Below are positions 15,332-24,577 of a DNA stretch of 64,000 bases, piece after piece. Both the position numbers and the translations under genes were made by a program. How positions within the stretch are numbered: the stretch's first letter is position 1; each line of letters begins with the position of its first letter. The notes under the pieces are model-generated. The model did not search any database. It was not told where the DNA came from and saw only the letters and a list, made by a program, of their open reading frames with translations. Source of the DNA: Oscillospiraceae bacterium (lineage in GTDB: Bacteria > Bacillota > Clostridia > Oscillospirales > Oscillospiraceae); assembly GCA_020025545.1 (NCBI GenBank), contig JAHHRX010000008.1, positions 9,146-73,145 on the forward strand. The letters are read 5' to 3'.

Positions 15332-18300
15332 ATGAAAAAAATAGTATCATTTGTGTTGGCTGCACTTATGGTGTTTACCATGCTTCCTGCCTCTGCACTG
15401 GCAGCAGATACAGCGGTTCCGGAGCAGAATTATGCGATCAACACTAACAGCTACATGACAAGACTCCGCGTTGATTTGGACAATGAAGCGGAGTTTCAAC
15501 TGGGTTTTAAAGTCCATTGGGATGGGGAACAGGACAACCGCTTCACCCCACAAATGGGCGCACAGCTGCTGCAGAGCGGTAAAATCCAGATCGATGACGG
15601 TAAGGTGTGGTCCTTCAGGGAGGCAGAGTTAGACTTTGCAACGGAAGATACCAGATCCTCCTTCCATACCTACAACAAAGCCTTTATCAGGGAGTTCTTC
15701 GAGAAGGATACATTTCGTATCACGGTGACCACACCGGAAGGCTACACGGTTCAGGCGGAGAATGTAGAAAACCAGATGTCTGCTGAGGAAAGGACGGCCT
15801 TTAAAGCATCCCTTGACACGGGAGTCAAGCCAAATGGTCAATACACCGTAGAGCCGGTATACACCTACTTAAAGGACAACTGGGGAACGCAGGTCATGAG
15901 GATCGACTTTAAAGAGTTCGGCAACAGTACCGGAGAAAAAACGACCTTCCGTGACAATGCGGTGATGAAGATCAACGGTCATAGCTTTGGCACTATGAAG
16001 TCCATGGGCTTTACGGTGGGGACCTATTATGACTTTGAGCTTCAGGATCTGAGCGTCATTAAGGATGTGATTCTTTATGACGATCTGAATATTGAGCTGA
16101 CTGTGTCTGAGCAGACCATCAGCTTTACAATTAAAAATGAATTGACCCCGGAACAGCGTCAGGAGATTGCCGGAAAAGGACCGCAGACCGATCCCGAAAC
16201 GGGGACGAAGCCGGAAACACAGGTGGTTACCATTGGTGACAGCAAGGTTATGCTGCTTAAGAGCAATGATCACGCACAGGAGTCTATGTCCGGCCCCACC
16301 ATGAAAAAGGATGCACAGCTGATTACAAGTGCCAGCGGCGAACATACTTTGGTTCTGCACTTTGCGCCTGCGGAAATTATGGATATTCTGGCATATGCCA
16401 CAAATCTTAAATTGGAGGGCTGTACCACCCAGTTTGTGCTGAGAGAGGATAATTCCGGTGTTTGCATCGCAAAGATCCCGGCATTTTCGGAGAGCGAAAT
16501 CATCATTCCCGGTGAGATCTTTTCCTCTGTCATGAACGCGGAGGTGGCTCTGAAGGTAACAAAGCCTGCTGAAACCTCTGATCTTCAGAAGGCGTTGGAG
16601 CAGATGGTTTCCGAAACGGAGGATATGCTGAAAAAGGGTCAGTTCTATGACACAACCGTACAGCCGGTACGGGAGGCTTTGGAGGCTGCAAAGAAGCCTG
16701 AGGATGCCATCGTGGCATACACCGGGCTTGTAAAAGCGGTGGCGGGTCTGCGCAGAATCGTGGAAGATCCTTTTGTGGGCGATACCTTGTTCCATATGGA
16801 GGCGCTGGACACCTCTGTGATCGGAAAGAAATCACTTGCAAAATATGTAAGGGTCGAAATTATTGACGGTAAGAAGGTATTGACTGCCCACTATAACAGT
16901 TATCTTGACTGGGACGGTCTGATCTATATGGACTCCGCCCGGGTTTTGGATCAGGACGGCAGGGAAATTCCTTCCGAGTACCATTTGGATGAAAATAAGA
17001 ACGGTACGCTTACATTTGAGATGCCTTATGTACCCGGCTCCGGTATTTTTGATATTGTGCTGGGCAACGGCAATGTAAATGAGGGCAGCAGAGATAAGTA
17101 TATCGAGACAAAGCTCCAGATGAACTACGCCACAATTGTAAAAGGCCCCTTCAAGACACTGCTGGAGGATGCCGTTGGGCAGTATGGTTACTATACGGAT
17201 GCCGACTGGAGCACCAGAGTGCCGATGGAGCAGCGGAAGGATGCTTATACATCCAGCAGCTGGGAGCACTTTGAGAAGACACTGACGCAGTGCAAAAAGA
17301 ATCTGGAATTGGGCGCGCTCACCCAGAAGCAGATTGATGCATCCGTTAAAGAGCTGAAGGATGCGAGAATGGCCCTGGTCTATAAGATTAAGGCCGGCAG
17401 CGGCAATACAGCCAATGTGGGTACCTCTGCTCTGAATTCTCCCGAAGCACCTTATTATCCCAGCGATGCGTATGCGGAATATCCTGAGATCGTAGGCTGG
17501 GGCGGCAGTAAGGTGATTTTCGGTACAGATGGTGCCGTATACCGGGTGCTGGATAACGGACAGGCCCAGATCGACGGAAAGACGGTTAATACCGGTAAGC
17601 TCCTTTTGATGGCGGAGAGCCTGCGTGTGAAAAAACCTTTTGCTTCCGATGCGGGCAATGTGAGCGTAAGATGGCAGGACAGTCTCCTGCGCAAGTATAT
17701 GAATGGCGAGTTCTATGCGAATAACTTCTCTGATGTGGAGAAGAAGGCCATTGTGAAGTCTGTTATCGATTCGTATGATTATCTGGAGGTTGGCTTCGGC
17801 CATCCCAGCAAGGATCCGGCTACTGAGATTAAGACTGAGGATTATATTTTTGCCCCCAGTATGGCTGTGATGAACAGTGAGCAGTATGGCTTTGGTTCCA
17901 ATGATTCCAGAATCACACCACAAAACTATGCCATGCGGGATGTGCTGCAGGATGCGCTGGGCGACTATGTTGTAATGGGAGTCAGCCCCAAGGGCCGGCT
18001 GAACGGTATGTATGAGCTGAGTTCTCAGAATCTGGAGGCACCTCCCTGCATGTATCTGGATACCAGCAAAATTCTCATGACTGTGGATGCGGCGACAGGA
18101 ATTCCCCAGGGGGTCACTCCCGTAAAGCCTCTGGAAACAAACCTGTGGAAGTTTGTGATGCACGATGAGACACTGAAGCTGAAGGACTCCTATCAGGCAC
18201 AGGTCAGCGGCAATACTGTAAGTGTAGATGTGGGTGATTTTAAAGGCCAGTTGATGGCGGTAGTGGTCGAGGGCGATGACTTTGCCAGCGGTACCATCCG

Positions 18301-19567
18301 GGCCTACGGTAAAATTGATGCTGCGGGCTTTGAACTTTCCGACTTTGATGCAGCCAAGGAAAAGCTGTATGTGATGGAAATTCGGGATGAGAACGGTAAG
18401 ACGGCTTATGCTTCCCAGCCTGCGCTGGTGAAGATTGACGAGAACATCGGCTCCGGAGACCAGCAGAATTCTGAAACAAATCTGGCAGACGGCACCTACA
18501 GCGTGGATGTAGCGCTGTGGCACGAGAGCAGTGACAGAGCCTCCATGGGAGACGCAGCCTTTGCAAACAGCCGCCAGGCAGTGGTCACCGTAAAGGATGG
18601 CAAGGTTACCGAGGTTCGTGCGACTACCGGCCCTGTTGCCATGGGCCCCATCGTCAGTGCAATTACAGAGGTGCAGGTAAATGGCCGGCCGGTAAATATT
18701 TTGATGAAAGAAACGCTTACCACCGCGCCTGCCGGTAATGAAGTTGACTACATTAAGCAGTTTGGCTTCCAGCTGCCCGATGCAGCCCAGCCGGAAAAAC
18801 TGGAGGGCATCACATATGTTCCCGTACAGTTTAAGGTTCCCGACACCCCCATGGGTGATAATATGATGGCTGCCCGAATTAAGCTGGATTGGAGCACTGC
18901 GGTCAAAAATGACGAGATCGCCCCGGAAAAGCCTGTTGATCCTCAGGAACCCTCAATTCCTGAAAAGCCGGAACTGACGGAGCTGGATCTTGAGGATAAG
19001 GCCACCGGTATCCGGGTTCATGCGGATAAGGGAGTGTTCAATGAGGAAGTAATTCTGGTAGTAACCCCCATTGTATCCGGAAAGCAGTATGAGGATGCGG
19101 CAAAGTCTCTGGATAGTGTGGGCAAAAAGTTTAAGCTTTACGAGGTCCATTTTGAAAACCGGAAGGGCGAGGAGATTCAGCCCAATGGTAAGGTGACCGT
19201 GTCCTATCCGATTCCTGCGGACTACGATGCCTCCAAGCTGGCTCTGTACAGAATCAATGAGGACGGCACAAAAACTCTGGTCAGTGGTGTTGTGGAAAAT
19301 GGCTGCTATCAGGTAGTTCAGAAGCATTTCAGCACCTATGCACTGGTTGAAAAAGGCAGTAGAACAGCGGGCACTGAACACAATGAAAATGGAAAGCCCA
19401 ATACGCCGGATACTCCCAACAAGCCCAATACACCCAATAAGCCCGTTGCACCGAACAGCGCCCAGACCGGCGACGGCGCTCCGGTGCTGGCATTGGTCAG
19501 TCTTGCGCTGGTATCTGCTGCAGCCATTGTGGTGCTCGTGGTAGGTAAAAAGCGCAGAGTGAAGTAA
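15332..19567 (+). CDS. Large cell-surface NEAT-domain heme-binding protein
   Basis: The 1411-residue secreted protein has a signal peptide to about residue 25. NEAT-like beta domains lie at roughly 298-411 and 480-600, and a clearer one at about 1049-1190 starts NLADGTYSVDVALWHESSD and contains VTVKDGKVTEV. Two helical repeat segments (about 415-475, and 610-685 of FIVAR type) and a DUF6273-like module (about 710-920) lie between. A C-terminal beta domain ends HFSTYALVEKG, followed by a Pro/Asn/Thr linker, NSAQTGD, a membrane helix and KKRRVK. The anchor resembles a sortase signal with a poor LPxTG match. It probably collects heme at the cell surface and passes it to the next genes. Confidence 0.8.
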   Translation: MKKIVSFVLAALMVFTMLPASALAADTAVPEQNYAINTNSYMTRLRVDLDNEAEFQLGFKVHWDGEQDNRFTPQMGAQLLQSGKIQIDDGKVWSFREAELDFATEDTRSSFHTYNKAFIREFFEKDTFRITVTTPEGYTVQAENVENQMSAEERTAFKASLDTGVKPNGQYTVEPVYTYLKDNWGTQVMRIDFKEFGNSTGEKTTFRDNAVMKINGHSFGTMKSMGFTVGTYYDFELQDLSVIKDVILYDDLNIELTVSEQTISFTIKNELTPEQRQEIAGKGPQTDPETGTKPETQVVTIGDSKVMLLKSNDHAQESMSGPTMKKDAQLITSASGEHTLVLHFAPAEIMDILAYATNLKLEGCTTQFVLREDNSGVCIAKIPAFSESEIIIPGEIFSSVMNAEVALKVTKPAETSDLQKALEQMVSETEDMLKKGQFYDTTVQPVREALEAAKKPEDAIVAYTGLVKAVAGLRRIVEDPFVGDTLFHMEALDTSVIGKKSLAKYVRVEIIDGKKVLTAHYNSYLDWDGLIYMDSARVLDQDGREIPSEYHLDENKNGTLTFEMPYVPGSGIFDIVLGNGNVNEGSRDKYIETKLQMNYATIVKGPFKTLLEDAVGQYGYYTDADWSTRVPMEQRKDAYTSSSWEHFEKTLTQCKKNLELGALTQKQIDASVKELKDARMALVYKIKAGSGNTANVGTSALNSPEAPYYPSDAYAEYPEIVGWGGSKVIFGTDGAVYRVLDNGQAQIDGKTVNTGKLLLMAESLRVKKPFASDAGNVSVRWQDSLLRKYMNGEFYANNFSDVEKKAIVKSVIDSYDYLEVGFGHPSKDPATEIKTEDYIFAPSMAVMNSEQYGFGSNDSRITPQNYAMRDVLQDALGDYVVMGVSPKGRLNGMYELSSQNLEAPPCMYLDTSKILMTVDAATGIPQGVTPVKPLETNLWKFVMHDETLKLKDSYQAQVSGNTVSVDVGDFKGQLMAVVVEGDDFASGTIRAYGKIDAAGFELSDFDAAKEKLYVMEIRDENGKTAYASQPALVKIDENIGSGDQQNSETNLADGTYSVDVALWHESSDRASMGDAAFANSRQAVVTVKDGKVTEVRATTGPVAMGPIVSAITEVQVNGRPVNILMKETLTTAPAGNEVDYIKQFGFQLPDAAQPEKLEGITYVPVQFKVPDTPMGDNMMAARIKLDWSTAVKNDEIAPEKPVDPQEPSIPEKPELTELDLEDKATGIRVHADKGVFNEEVILVVTPIVSGKQYEDAAKSLDSVGKKFKLYEVHFENRKGEEIQPNGKVTVSYPIPADYDASKLALYRINEDGTKTLVSGVVENGCYQVVQKHFSTYALVEKGSRTAGTEHNENGKPNTPDTPNKPNTPNKPVAPNSAQTGDGAPVLALVSLALVSAAAIVVLVVGKKRRVK

Positions 19568-19584
19568 AAGGAGAAAACAGAATT

Positions 19585-20487
19585 ATGCATACCACAGCCA
19601 AACGTTTTATGGCGCTGTGCGGTATGGTGGTGGTGCTCGTCCTGGTGGCGAGCATTACTGCTGTACCTGCATTCGCTGCAAGCAATGGTATTTATATTGC
19701 AAATGCTGTCCCTCACTATAAACACCCCGCAACCGGTGTTATTGAGGATTCAGGCGGAGAAGCATCTGCGGTATTAGGCCAGTCCATGACAGAGTCCGCT
19801 ACATATAGTAAGGCCTTGGTGGAGGTTGATAAAAACGGAAATACCTATGCGACCATTCGCCTAAAGATGATGGACAACATTGAAAAGGTTGGATTTCAGG
19901 TAGATGGGGTTCCTGTCTCCGCTACAACTATGCAGGAAAATCTGGGAAATAATACTGCGGATTTTCGCATGCGTGTGAACAGCGAGGGATCCGTCATTCG
20001 CTGCAGTATCTATGTGACGGCTATGGGTCGGGAAGTGGTGTATTATATCACCCTGTCAAACCTGCAGTCCGGCTCCGGGGATTTTGTTACCAGTGTTGAG
20101 GCAGCACCTGCCGAAACGCAGCCGAAACCCCAACCGGAGGAACAGCCAAAACCTCAGCAGACAAACCCCACACAGCCCAAACCTTCGGAGCCTGAAGCAA
20201 CGCAACCCAATACGGAAGAACCAAAGCCTGCGGAGAGCACAGCCACAGAACCGGAGGAGACAGGCATTGCCACAGAAGCCACAGCCCCTGAGACGGAGCC
20301 TGTTGCAACAGAGGCGGATGGACTTCAGGAGTTTGATAACTACGGCAATCCTGTGACAGACGAAGCACCTCCGGCTTCCGATAACGGTAGCGTGCGCACG
20401 GTGATCTGGGTCATTGTGGGCGTTGCTGCTGCGGTCGGTGTGGGCGTAGGTGTCTGGTATTTGGGATTCTATAAGAAAAAGAAATAA
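19585..20487 (+). CDS. Membrane-anchored NEAT-domain heme relay protein
   Basis: The 300-residue protein has a signal peptide to about residue 32 and one NEAT domain (about 34-155). The last strands of that domain read REVVYYITLSN, where heme-ligating tyrosines lie in this family. A long Pro/Glu/Thr linker (165-260), a membrane helix (about 270-290) and a KKKK tail follow. There is no sortase motif, so it stays in the membrane, like wall-spanning heme relays of Gram-positive Isd systems. It lies 17 bases after the large surface protein and just before the IsdE homolog. Confidence 0.85.
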   Translation: MHTTAKRFMALCGMVVVLVLVASITAVPAFAASNGIYIANAVPHYKHPATGVIEDSGGEASAVLGQSMTESATYSKALVEVDKNGNTYATIRLKMMDNIEKVGFQVDGVPVSATTMQENLGNNTADFRMRVNSEGSVIRCSIYVTAMGREVVYYITLSNLQSGSGDFVTSVEAAPAETQPKPQPEEQPKPQQTNPTQPKPSEPEATQPNTEEPKPAESTATEPEETGIATEATAPETEPVATEADGLQEFDNYGNPVTDEAPPASDNGSVRTVIWVIVGVAAAVGVGVGVWYLGFYKKKK

Positions 20488-20499
20488 GGGGGCATTCCG

Positions 20500-21387
20500 A
20501 TGAATGGAAAGCGAATCCTCTCGCTGCTTCTCCTGCTTGCAATGGCCTTTTCCATGGCGGCCTGTGTAGATCAGCATCCCGAGCCAACGGGAGCGTCCGG
20601 TGATGGGGGAAATCCCCGCCTGATTGCAACTTCTCCTGCTGTGGCACAGATTTGCAGTAAGCTGAATCTGGATTTGGTGGGCATTTGCGACACATCGTCT
20701 GCCCTGCCGGAACAGTATCAGAATTTGCCACGGGTGGGGGCAGCCATGAGTCCCGATCTGGAAATCATCGATTCTCTGGACCCGGATTACATTCTGTCTC
20801 CCGCAACACTCCAAAGTGATTTACAGCCCAAATATGCAGGTATTGGAAAGGCTTCCATCTTCTTAAATCTGAAAAGCGTGGAAGCTATGTATGCTTCCAT
20901 TGAGGGGCTTGGAAAAAAGTTCCACCGGGAGAGAGAGGCCAAGGTTCTGCTGGACGAATTTAATGCCTATATGGAGGCGTTTCAGAAAGAAATAGGGGAT
21001 CGGAAGGCACCGCGTGTGCTGGTGCTTATGGGACTGCCCGGCTCCTACATCGTGGCTACTGAATCCAGCTACGCGGGAAGTCTTGTAAGACTGGCAGGGG
21101 GCGAAAATGTCTATGGGGATGGAGGCGGTCAGGAATTTTTGACTGCAAACACCGAGGACATGAAGACAAAAGAACCGGACATTATTTTAAGGACAGCCCA
21201 TGCATTGCCGGAGGAGGTACGCCGGATGTTTGACAATGAGTTTAAAACCAACGACATCTGGAAGCATTTTGAGGCTGTGAAAAACGGAAAGGTTTATGAT
21301 CTGGATCCAAGTCTTTTTGGTATGAGTGCAAACTTTGATTATCCGGATGCCCTTCAGGTCATGCGAACCGTGCTATACGGTGAATAA
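20500..21387 (+). CDS. isdE: Heme-binding lipoprotein IsdE
   Basis: The 295-residue lipoprotein has lipobox MAAC with C22. It closely follows S. aureus IsdE: VLVLMGLPGSYIVAT, SYAGSLVRLAGGENV and NDIWKHFEAVKNGKVYDL all have direct counterparts. The heme iron ligands of IsdE, M78 and H229, correspond to M83 (in VGAAMSPD) and H234 (in LRTAHALPEEV), with identical spacing. It would accept heme from the NEAT proteins and hand it to the permease encoded next. Confidence 0.92.
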   Translation: MNGKRILSLLLLLAMAFSMAACVDQHPEPTGASGDGGNPRLIATSPAVAQICSKLNLDLVGICDTSSALPEQYQNLPRVGAAMSPDLEIIDSLDPDYILSPATLQSDLQPKYAGIGKASIFLNLKSVEAMYASIEGLGKKFHREREAKVLLDEFNAYMEAFQKEIGDRKAPRVLVLMGLPGSYIVATESSYAGSLVRLAGGENVYGDGGGQEFLTANTEDMKTKEPDIILRTAHALPEEVRRMFDNEFKTNDIWKHFEAVKNGKVYDLDPSLFGMSANFDYPDALQVMRTVLYGE

Positions 21388-21394
21388 AGAGATA

Positions 21395-21434
21395 AGGACC
21401 GCCCCAATGTCCATTTGTGCATTTCGGCGGTCCT
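21395..21434 (+). other. Stem-loop between isdE and its permease gene
   Basis: AGGACCGCC (21395-21403) pairs with GGCGGTCCT (21426-21434) around a 22-base loop, with no T-run. It may protect the 3' end of the upstream mRNA or adjust relative expression of lipoprotein and permease. Confidence 0.6.
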
Positions 21435-21453
21435 GGGAAAGGAAGACTCCTTT

Positions 21454-22455
21454 TTGATTACGACAAGGAAAAAAGTGATATCTTTTATTGTAACAGCTTT
21501 GGGGCTGTGTGGGCTTTTTCTGATCTCGGTCAATACCGGCTCTTTAAAGGTTACGCCCGGGGAGCTGTTTCAGGGATTATTTGTAAAATATAACCCCAAT
21601 GTGGCAACGATATACGATTTGCGGTTTCCCCGTATCTTTATTGCAATGCTGGGTGGTGCAGCTATGGCAGTATCCGGCGTTTTGCTGCAGGCCGTTATGA
21701 AAAATCCACTGGCAGATCCGGGGATTATCGGCATCAGCAGTGGTGCCAGTCTGGCCGCTGTGGTAATTACGGCCTTTTTCCCCACTATGTATTTTTTTAC
21801 CCCGCTCTTTGCGTTTGCAGGTGGTATGCTGGCATTTTTTCTGGTGTACAGCCTTTCTTATAAGGGCGGACTGTCGCCTTTGCGGATTATTCTGGTAGGT
21901 GTGGCGGTTGACTGTTCCCTGACAGGAATCATGGGGGCATTCAATGCAGGAATAGGTCCGAATGATTCTAGCGTCACCAGTATTGTGAATGCAAATATCA
22001 CCATGAAGACATGGGGCGATTTTAAAACCCTTTGCATATATTCTGTAATTGGTCTGCTGCTGAGTTTTCTGGTTACCAATTCCTGCAACCTGCTGCAGCT
22101 GGAGGATAAGACGGCTCGTTCGCTGGGGCTTAATGTCAACGCAAGCCGTATTATTGTCTCCGCCATTGCGGTACTCCTTGCCAGTATTTCCACTGCAATT
22201 ATCGGCCCAATCAGCTTCCTCGGGCTGATCGTCCCCCATATTGCAAGACTTCTGGTAGGCAGCAATCATAAACTGCTGATCCCTTATTCTATTTTATTGG
22301 GTGCCTTTACCTTCCTGCTTGCAGATACAGTGGGCAGAACCATTGCCTATCCCCACGAAATCAATGCCACGGTGATCATGGCAGTCGTTGGTGGGCCGTT
22401 CTTTATTTTACTGCTAAGGAGGTCAAAGCATTCTTATGGCAACGGACGTATTTAA
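21454..22455 (+). CDS. isdF: Heme ABC transporter permease (FecCD/BtuC family)
   Basis: This membrane protein of about 333 residues has the FecCD pattern: PRIFIAMLGGAAMAVSGVLL, the NPLADPGIIGISSGASL motif and GPISFLGLIVPHIARLLVG, the loop that contacts the ATPase. About ten membrane helices are expected. A TTG at 21454 is the likely start, eight bases after AAAGGAAG; an in-frame TTG at 21415 falls inside the intergenic stem-loop. It pairs with the IsdE homolog just upstream and the ATPase that overlaps its end. Confidence 0.9.
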   Translation: MITTRKKVISFIVTALGLCGLFLISVNTGSLKVTPGELFQGLFVKYNPNVATIYDLRFPRIFIAMLGGAAMAVSGVLLQAVMKNPLADPGIIGISSGASLAAVVITAFFPTMYFFTPLFAFAGGMLAFFLVYSLSYKGGLSPLRIILVGVAVDCSLTGIMGAFNAGIGPNDSSVTSIVNANITMKTWGDFKTLCIYSVIGLLLSFLVTNSCNLLQLEDKTARSLGLNVNASRIIVSAIAVLLASISTAIIGPISFLGLIVPHIARLLVGSNHKLLIPYSILLGAFTFLLADTVGRTIAYPHEINATVIMAVVGGPFFILLLRRSKHSYGNGRI

Positions 22456-23212
22456 GATAAAGGGCCTATCCTTTGCTTATGGGAGACATCAGGTTTTGAA
22501 GGATCTGAATCTTACCATAAAAGAGGGGGTCATTACTACCTTGATCGGTGCCAATGGCAGCGGAAAGAGTACACTTTTTAATCTGATGACGAAGAATCTG
22601 AAGCCCCAGCAGGGAGAGATATCCCTGTACGATCAGAACATAAGTCAATGCCATATCAAGGAATTTGCAAAGCAGGTAGCGATTGTTCAGCAGTATAATA
22701 CGGCACCACCGGATTTGACAGTAGGGAATCTGGTTTCTTACGGAAGAACCCCTTACCATTCTATGGGCTTTTCCTCCAATCCGGAGGAGGATGAAAAGAA
22801 GGTACAGTGGGCACTGGAAATTACAAATACGGTCTCAATCAAGGATAAGCCTGTAATCGAACTGTCCGGCGGACAGAAGCAGCGGGTGTGGATTGCCATG
22901 GCTCTGGCACAGGGCACGAAGGTACTGCTTCTGGATGAACCCACTACTTATTTGGATGTGCGCTATCAGCTGGACATTTTAAGGCTGATCAAAAGGCTCA
23001 ACCGGGAGTTTAAAATCACAGTCATTATGGTGCTTCACGATATTAACCAATCCCTTTATTACAGTGACGAGATCGTGGCCATGAGAGACGGTAAGGTGAT
23101 TGCCCACGGTCTGCCGGAACAAATCATTACCACAGAGCTGGTTAAGCAGGTGTACGATGTGGATTTGCAGATTCAAAAGGTAGATGAAAAACCCTTTGTG
23201 ATTCCGGTGTAG
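22436..23212 (+). CDS. Heme ABC transporter ATP-binding protein
   Basis: The 258-residue ATPase of the iron-siderophore/heme class has Walker A IGANGSGKST, signature LSGGQKQRVWIAMALAQGT and Walker B LLLDEPTTYLD. It overlaps the permease gene by 20 bases. S. aureus isdDEF lacks an ATPase gene of this type next to isdF, so this operon looks self-sufficient for the inner-membrane step. Confidence 0.92.
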   Translation: MATDVFKIKGLSFAYGRHQVLKDLNLTIKEGVITTLIGANGSGKSTLFNLMTKNLKPQQGEISLYDQNISQCHIKEFAKQVAIVQQYNTAPPDLTVGNLVSYGRTPYHSMGFSSNPEEDEKKVQWALEITNTVSIKDKPVIELSGGQKQRVWIAMALAQGTKVLLLDEPTTYLDVRYQLDILRLIKRLNREFKITVIMVLHDINQSLYYSDEIVAMRDGKVIAHGLPEQIITTELVKQVYDVDLQIQKVDEKPFVIPV

Positions 23213-23412
23213 AAGCCCTGTCTGACAAAGGTCTGAGGCTATGGGTATCAAACGAAGAGCTGGCGGTTTTCCGGACCGATATGTATTTTCTGCCAGACAC
23301 ACGATCTCTGTGGAAAATGAATTCTCCCGATTTGCTGCGGCGGCAACCGCGGGAGGCTTTTGGACACGCTGAGCAGAAGGTATCCGCTGTATTGTATAGA
23401 AAGGTTACACAT

Positions 23413-23817
23413 ATGAGAATAAAAAGATTGATTTTCTTAATTCTGGGCTGTATCTGTCTTGCCCTTGGCTGCATTGGCATTGCTCTGCCGGTGCTGCCCA
23501 CGGTGCCGTTTTTTTTGGCAACGGTGTTTTTCTTTGCGAATAGCAGTCCCCGGCTCCATAATTGGTTTGTGGGCACAAAAATGTATAAAAAGCATTTGGA
23601 GTCCTATGTAAATAAGCGCGGCATGCTGATGAAGACCAAGCTGACCATTGTGCTGTCTGTGACACTGCTCATGGGCATCGGCTTTTTCATGATGCTCCGC
23701 AAGGCAATTTATGTGCCCTGTATCATTCTGGCGGTGGTCTGGCTTTGTCACATTATCTACTTTACTTTTGGCGTAAAGACCATAAAGGAAGAGAAAAAAC
23801 AGATTCCTGTTGCGTAA
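23413..23817 (+). CDS. YbaN / DUF454 family small membrane protein
   Basis: The 134-residue protein begins MRIKRLIFLILG and contains the family motif LPVLPTVPFFLATVFFFANSSPRLHNW, with three hydrophobic segments. The ATG at 23413 follows AGAAAGG. Relatives in other bacteria are often near heme or iron genes, but a molecular function is not established. It is about 200 bases after the heme ATPase, on the same strand, and could be part of the same transcript. The reading frame extends upstream to 23281 without similarity to the family. Confidence 0.8.
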   Translation: MRIKRLIFLILGCICLALGCIGIALPVLPTVPFFLATVFFFANSSPRLHNWFVGTKMYKKHLESYVNKRGMLMKTKLTIVLSVTLLMGIGFFMMLRKAIYVPCIILAVVWLCHIIYFTFGVKTIKEEKKQIPVA

Positions 23818-23997
23818 AAGTGAAGGGCATGCAATGGGTATTTCCGCAGGCTGTTTTATAAGAAACCGAGCGTATCAAAGAAAACGCCCCCGTAAGACCC
23901 TGAAATTACACTCTGTCCCAAGGAGGGGGAGCTCGCTTCTGCAGGAAGTTTTTCTTTGCAACAGGCGAAAAACGGCAGAAAATAGTGAAAATAATGC

Positions 23998-24026
23998 TTG
24001 CTTTTGCAGATTTTATGTGGTATAAT
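23998..24026 (+). promoter_or_regulatory. Promoter of rplS
   Basis: TTGCTT (23998-24003), 17 bases, TATAAT (24021-24026). The 75-base leader up to the start codon may contain the L19 autoregulatory leader known in Firmicutes; I could not confirm its fold. Confidence 0.75.
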
Positions 24027-24105
24027 ACCACGGTCTGAAATCAAGGTGGGTCCTCTGCGGGCATTTGCGCCGTATGAACGCCTAATATTTAAGGAGGACA
24101 TTATT

Positions 24106-24447
24106 ATGGATTTAGTAAAGGCATTATCCAGCCAGTACATGAAGGACGAGCTGCCTCAGGTCGAAGTCGGCGATACCGTCCGCGTGCATGTGCGTATTCA
24201 GGAAGGCTCCCGTGAGCGTATCCAGACCTTTGAGGGCACCGTAATTGCTAAGAAGCATGGCGGCATCTCCGAGGCTATCACCGTTCGCCGTGTTTCCTAC
24301 GGCGTGGGCTGTGAGAAGGTGTTCCCCCTGCACTCTCCGCATGTTGCTATGATTGAGACTGTGCGTAAGGGCAAGGTTCGCCGTGCAAAGCTGTACTACC
24401 TGCGTGACCGTGTGGGTAAGGCTGCTAAGATCAAGGAAAAGGTTTAA
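24106..24447 (+). CDS. rplS: 50S ribosomal protein L19
   Basis: This is the 113-residue L19 protein located at the interface of the two ribosomal subunits. Family motifs GDTVRVHVRIQEGSRERIQ and FEGTVIAKKHGG are present. The ATG at 24106 follows a clear AAGGAGG. The gene has its own promoter and a strong terminator. The order rplS, lepB, rbgA, rnhB matches other Firmicutes. Confidence 0.98.
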   Translation: MDLVKALSSQYMKDELPQVEVGDTVRVHVRIQEGSRERIQTFEGTVIAKKHGGISEAITVRRVSYGVGCEKVFPLHSPHVAMIETVRKGKVRRAKLYYLRDRVGKAAKIKEKV

Positions 24448-24460
24448 CACAAAAACCGAA

Positions 24461-24489
24461 AAAAAGAGGGCTTGCCCTCTTTTTTTTTA
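24461..24489 (+). terminator. Terminator after rplS
   Basis: AAGAGGGC pairs with GCCCTCTT and is followed by eight T. Confidence 0.92.
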
Positions 24490-24577
24490 TACCTTTTTCA
24501 GTTATAATGGATACTGTATATATTTTTCATGTGCATCGGTTTCCAATCGAAACCGTTTACGATAGGAGTGAGCCCCA

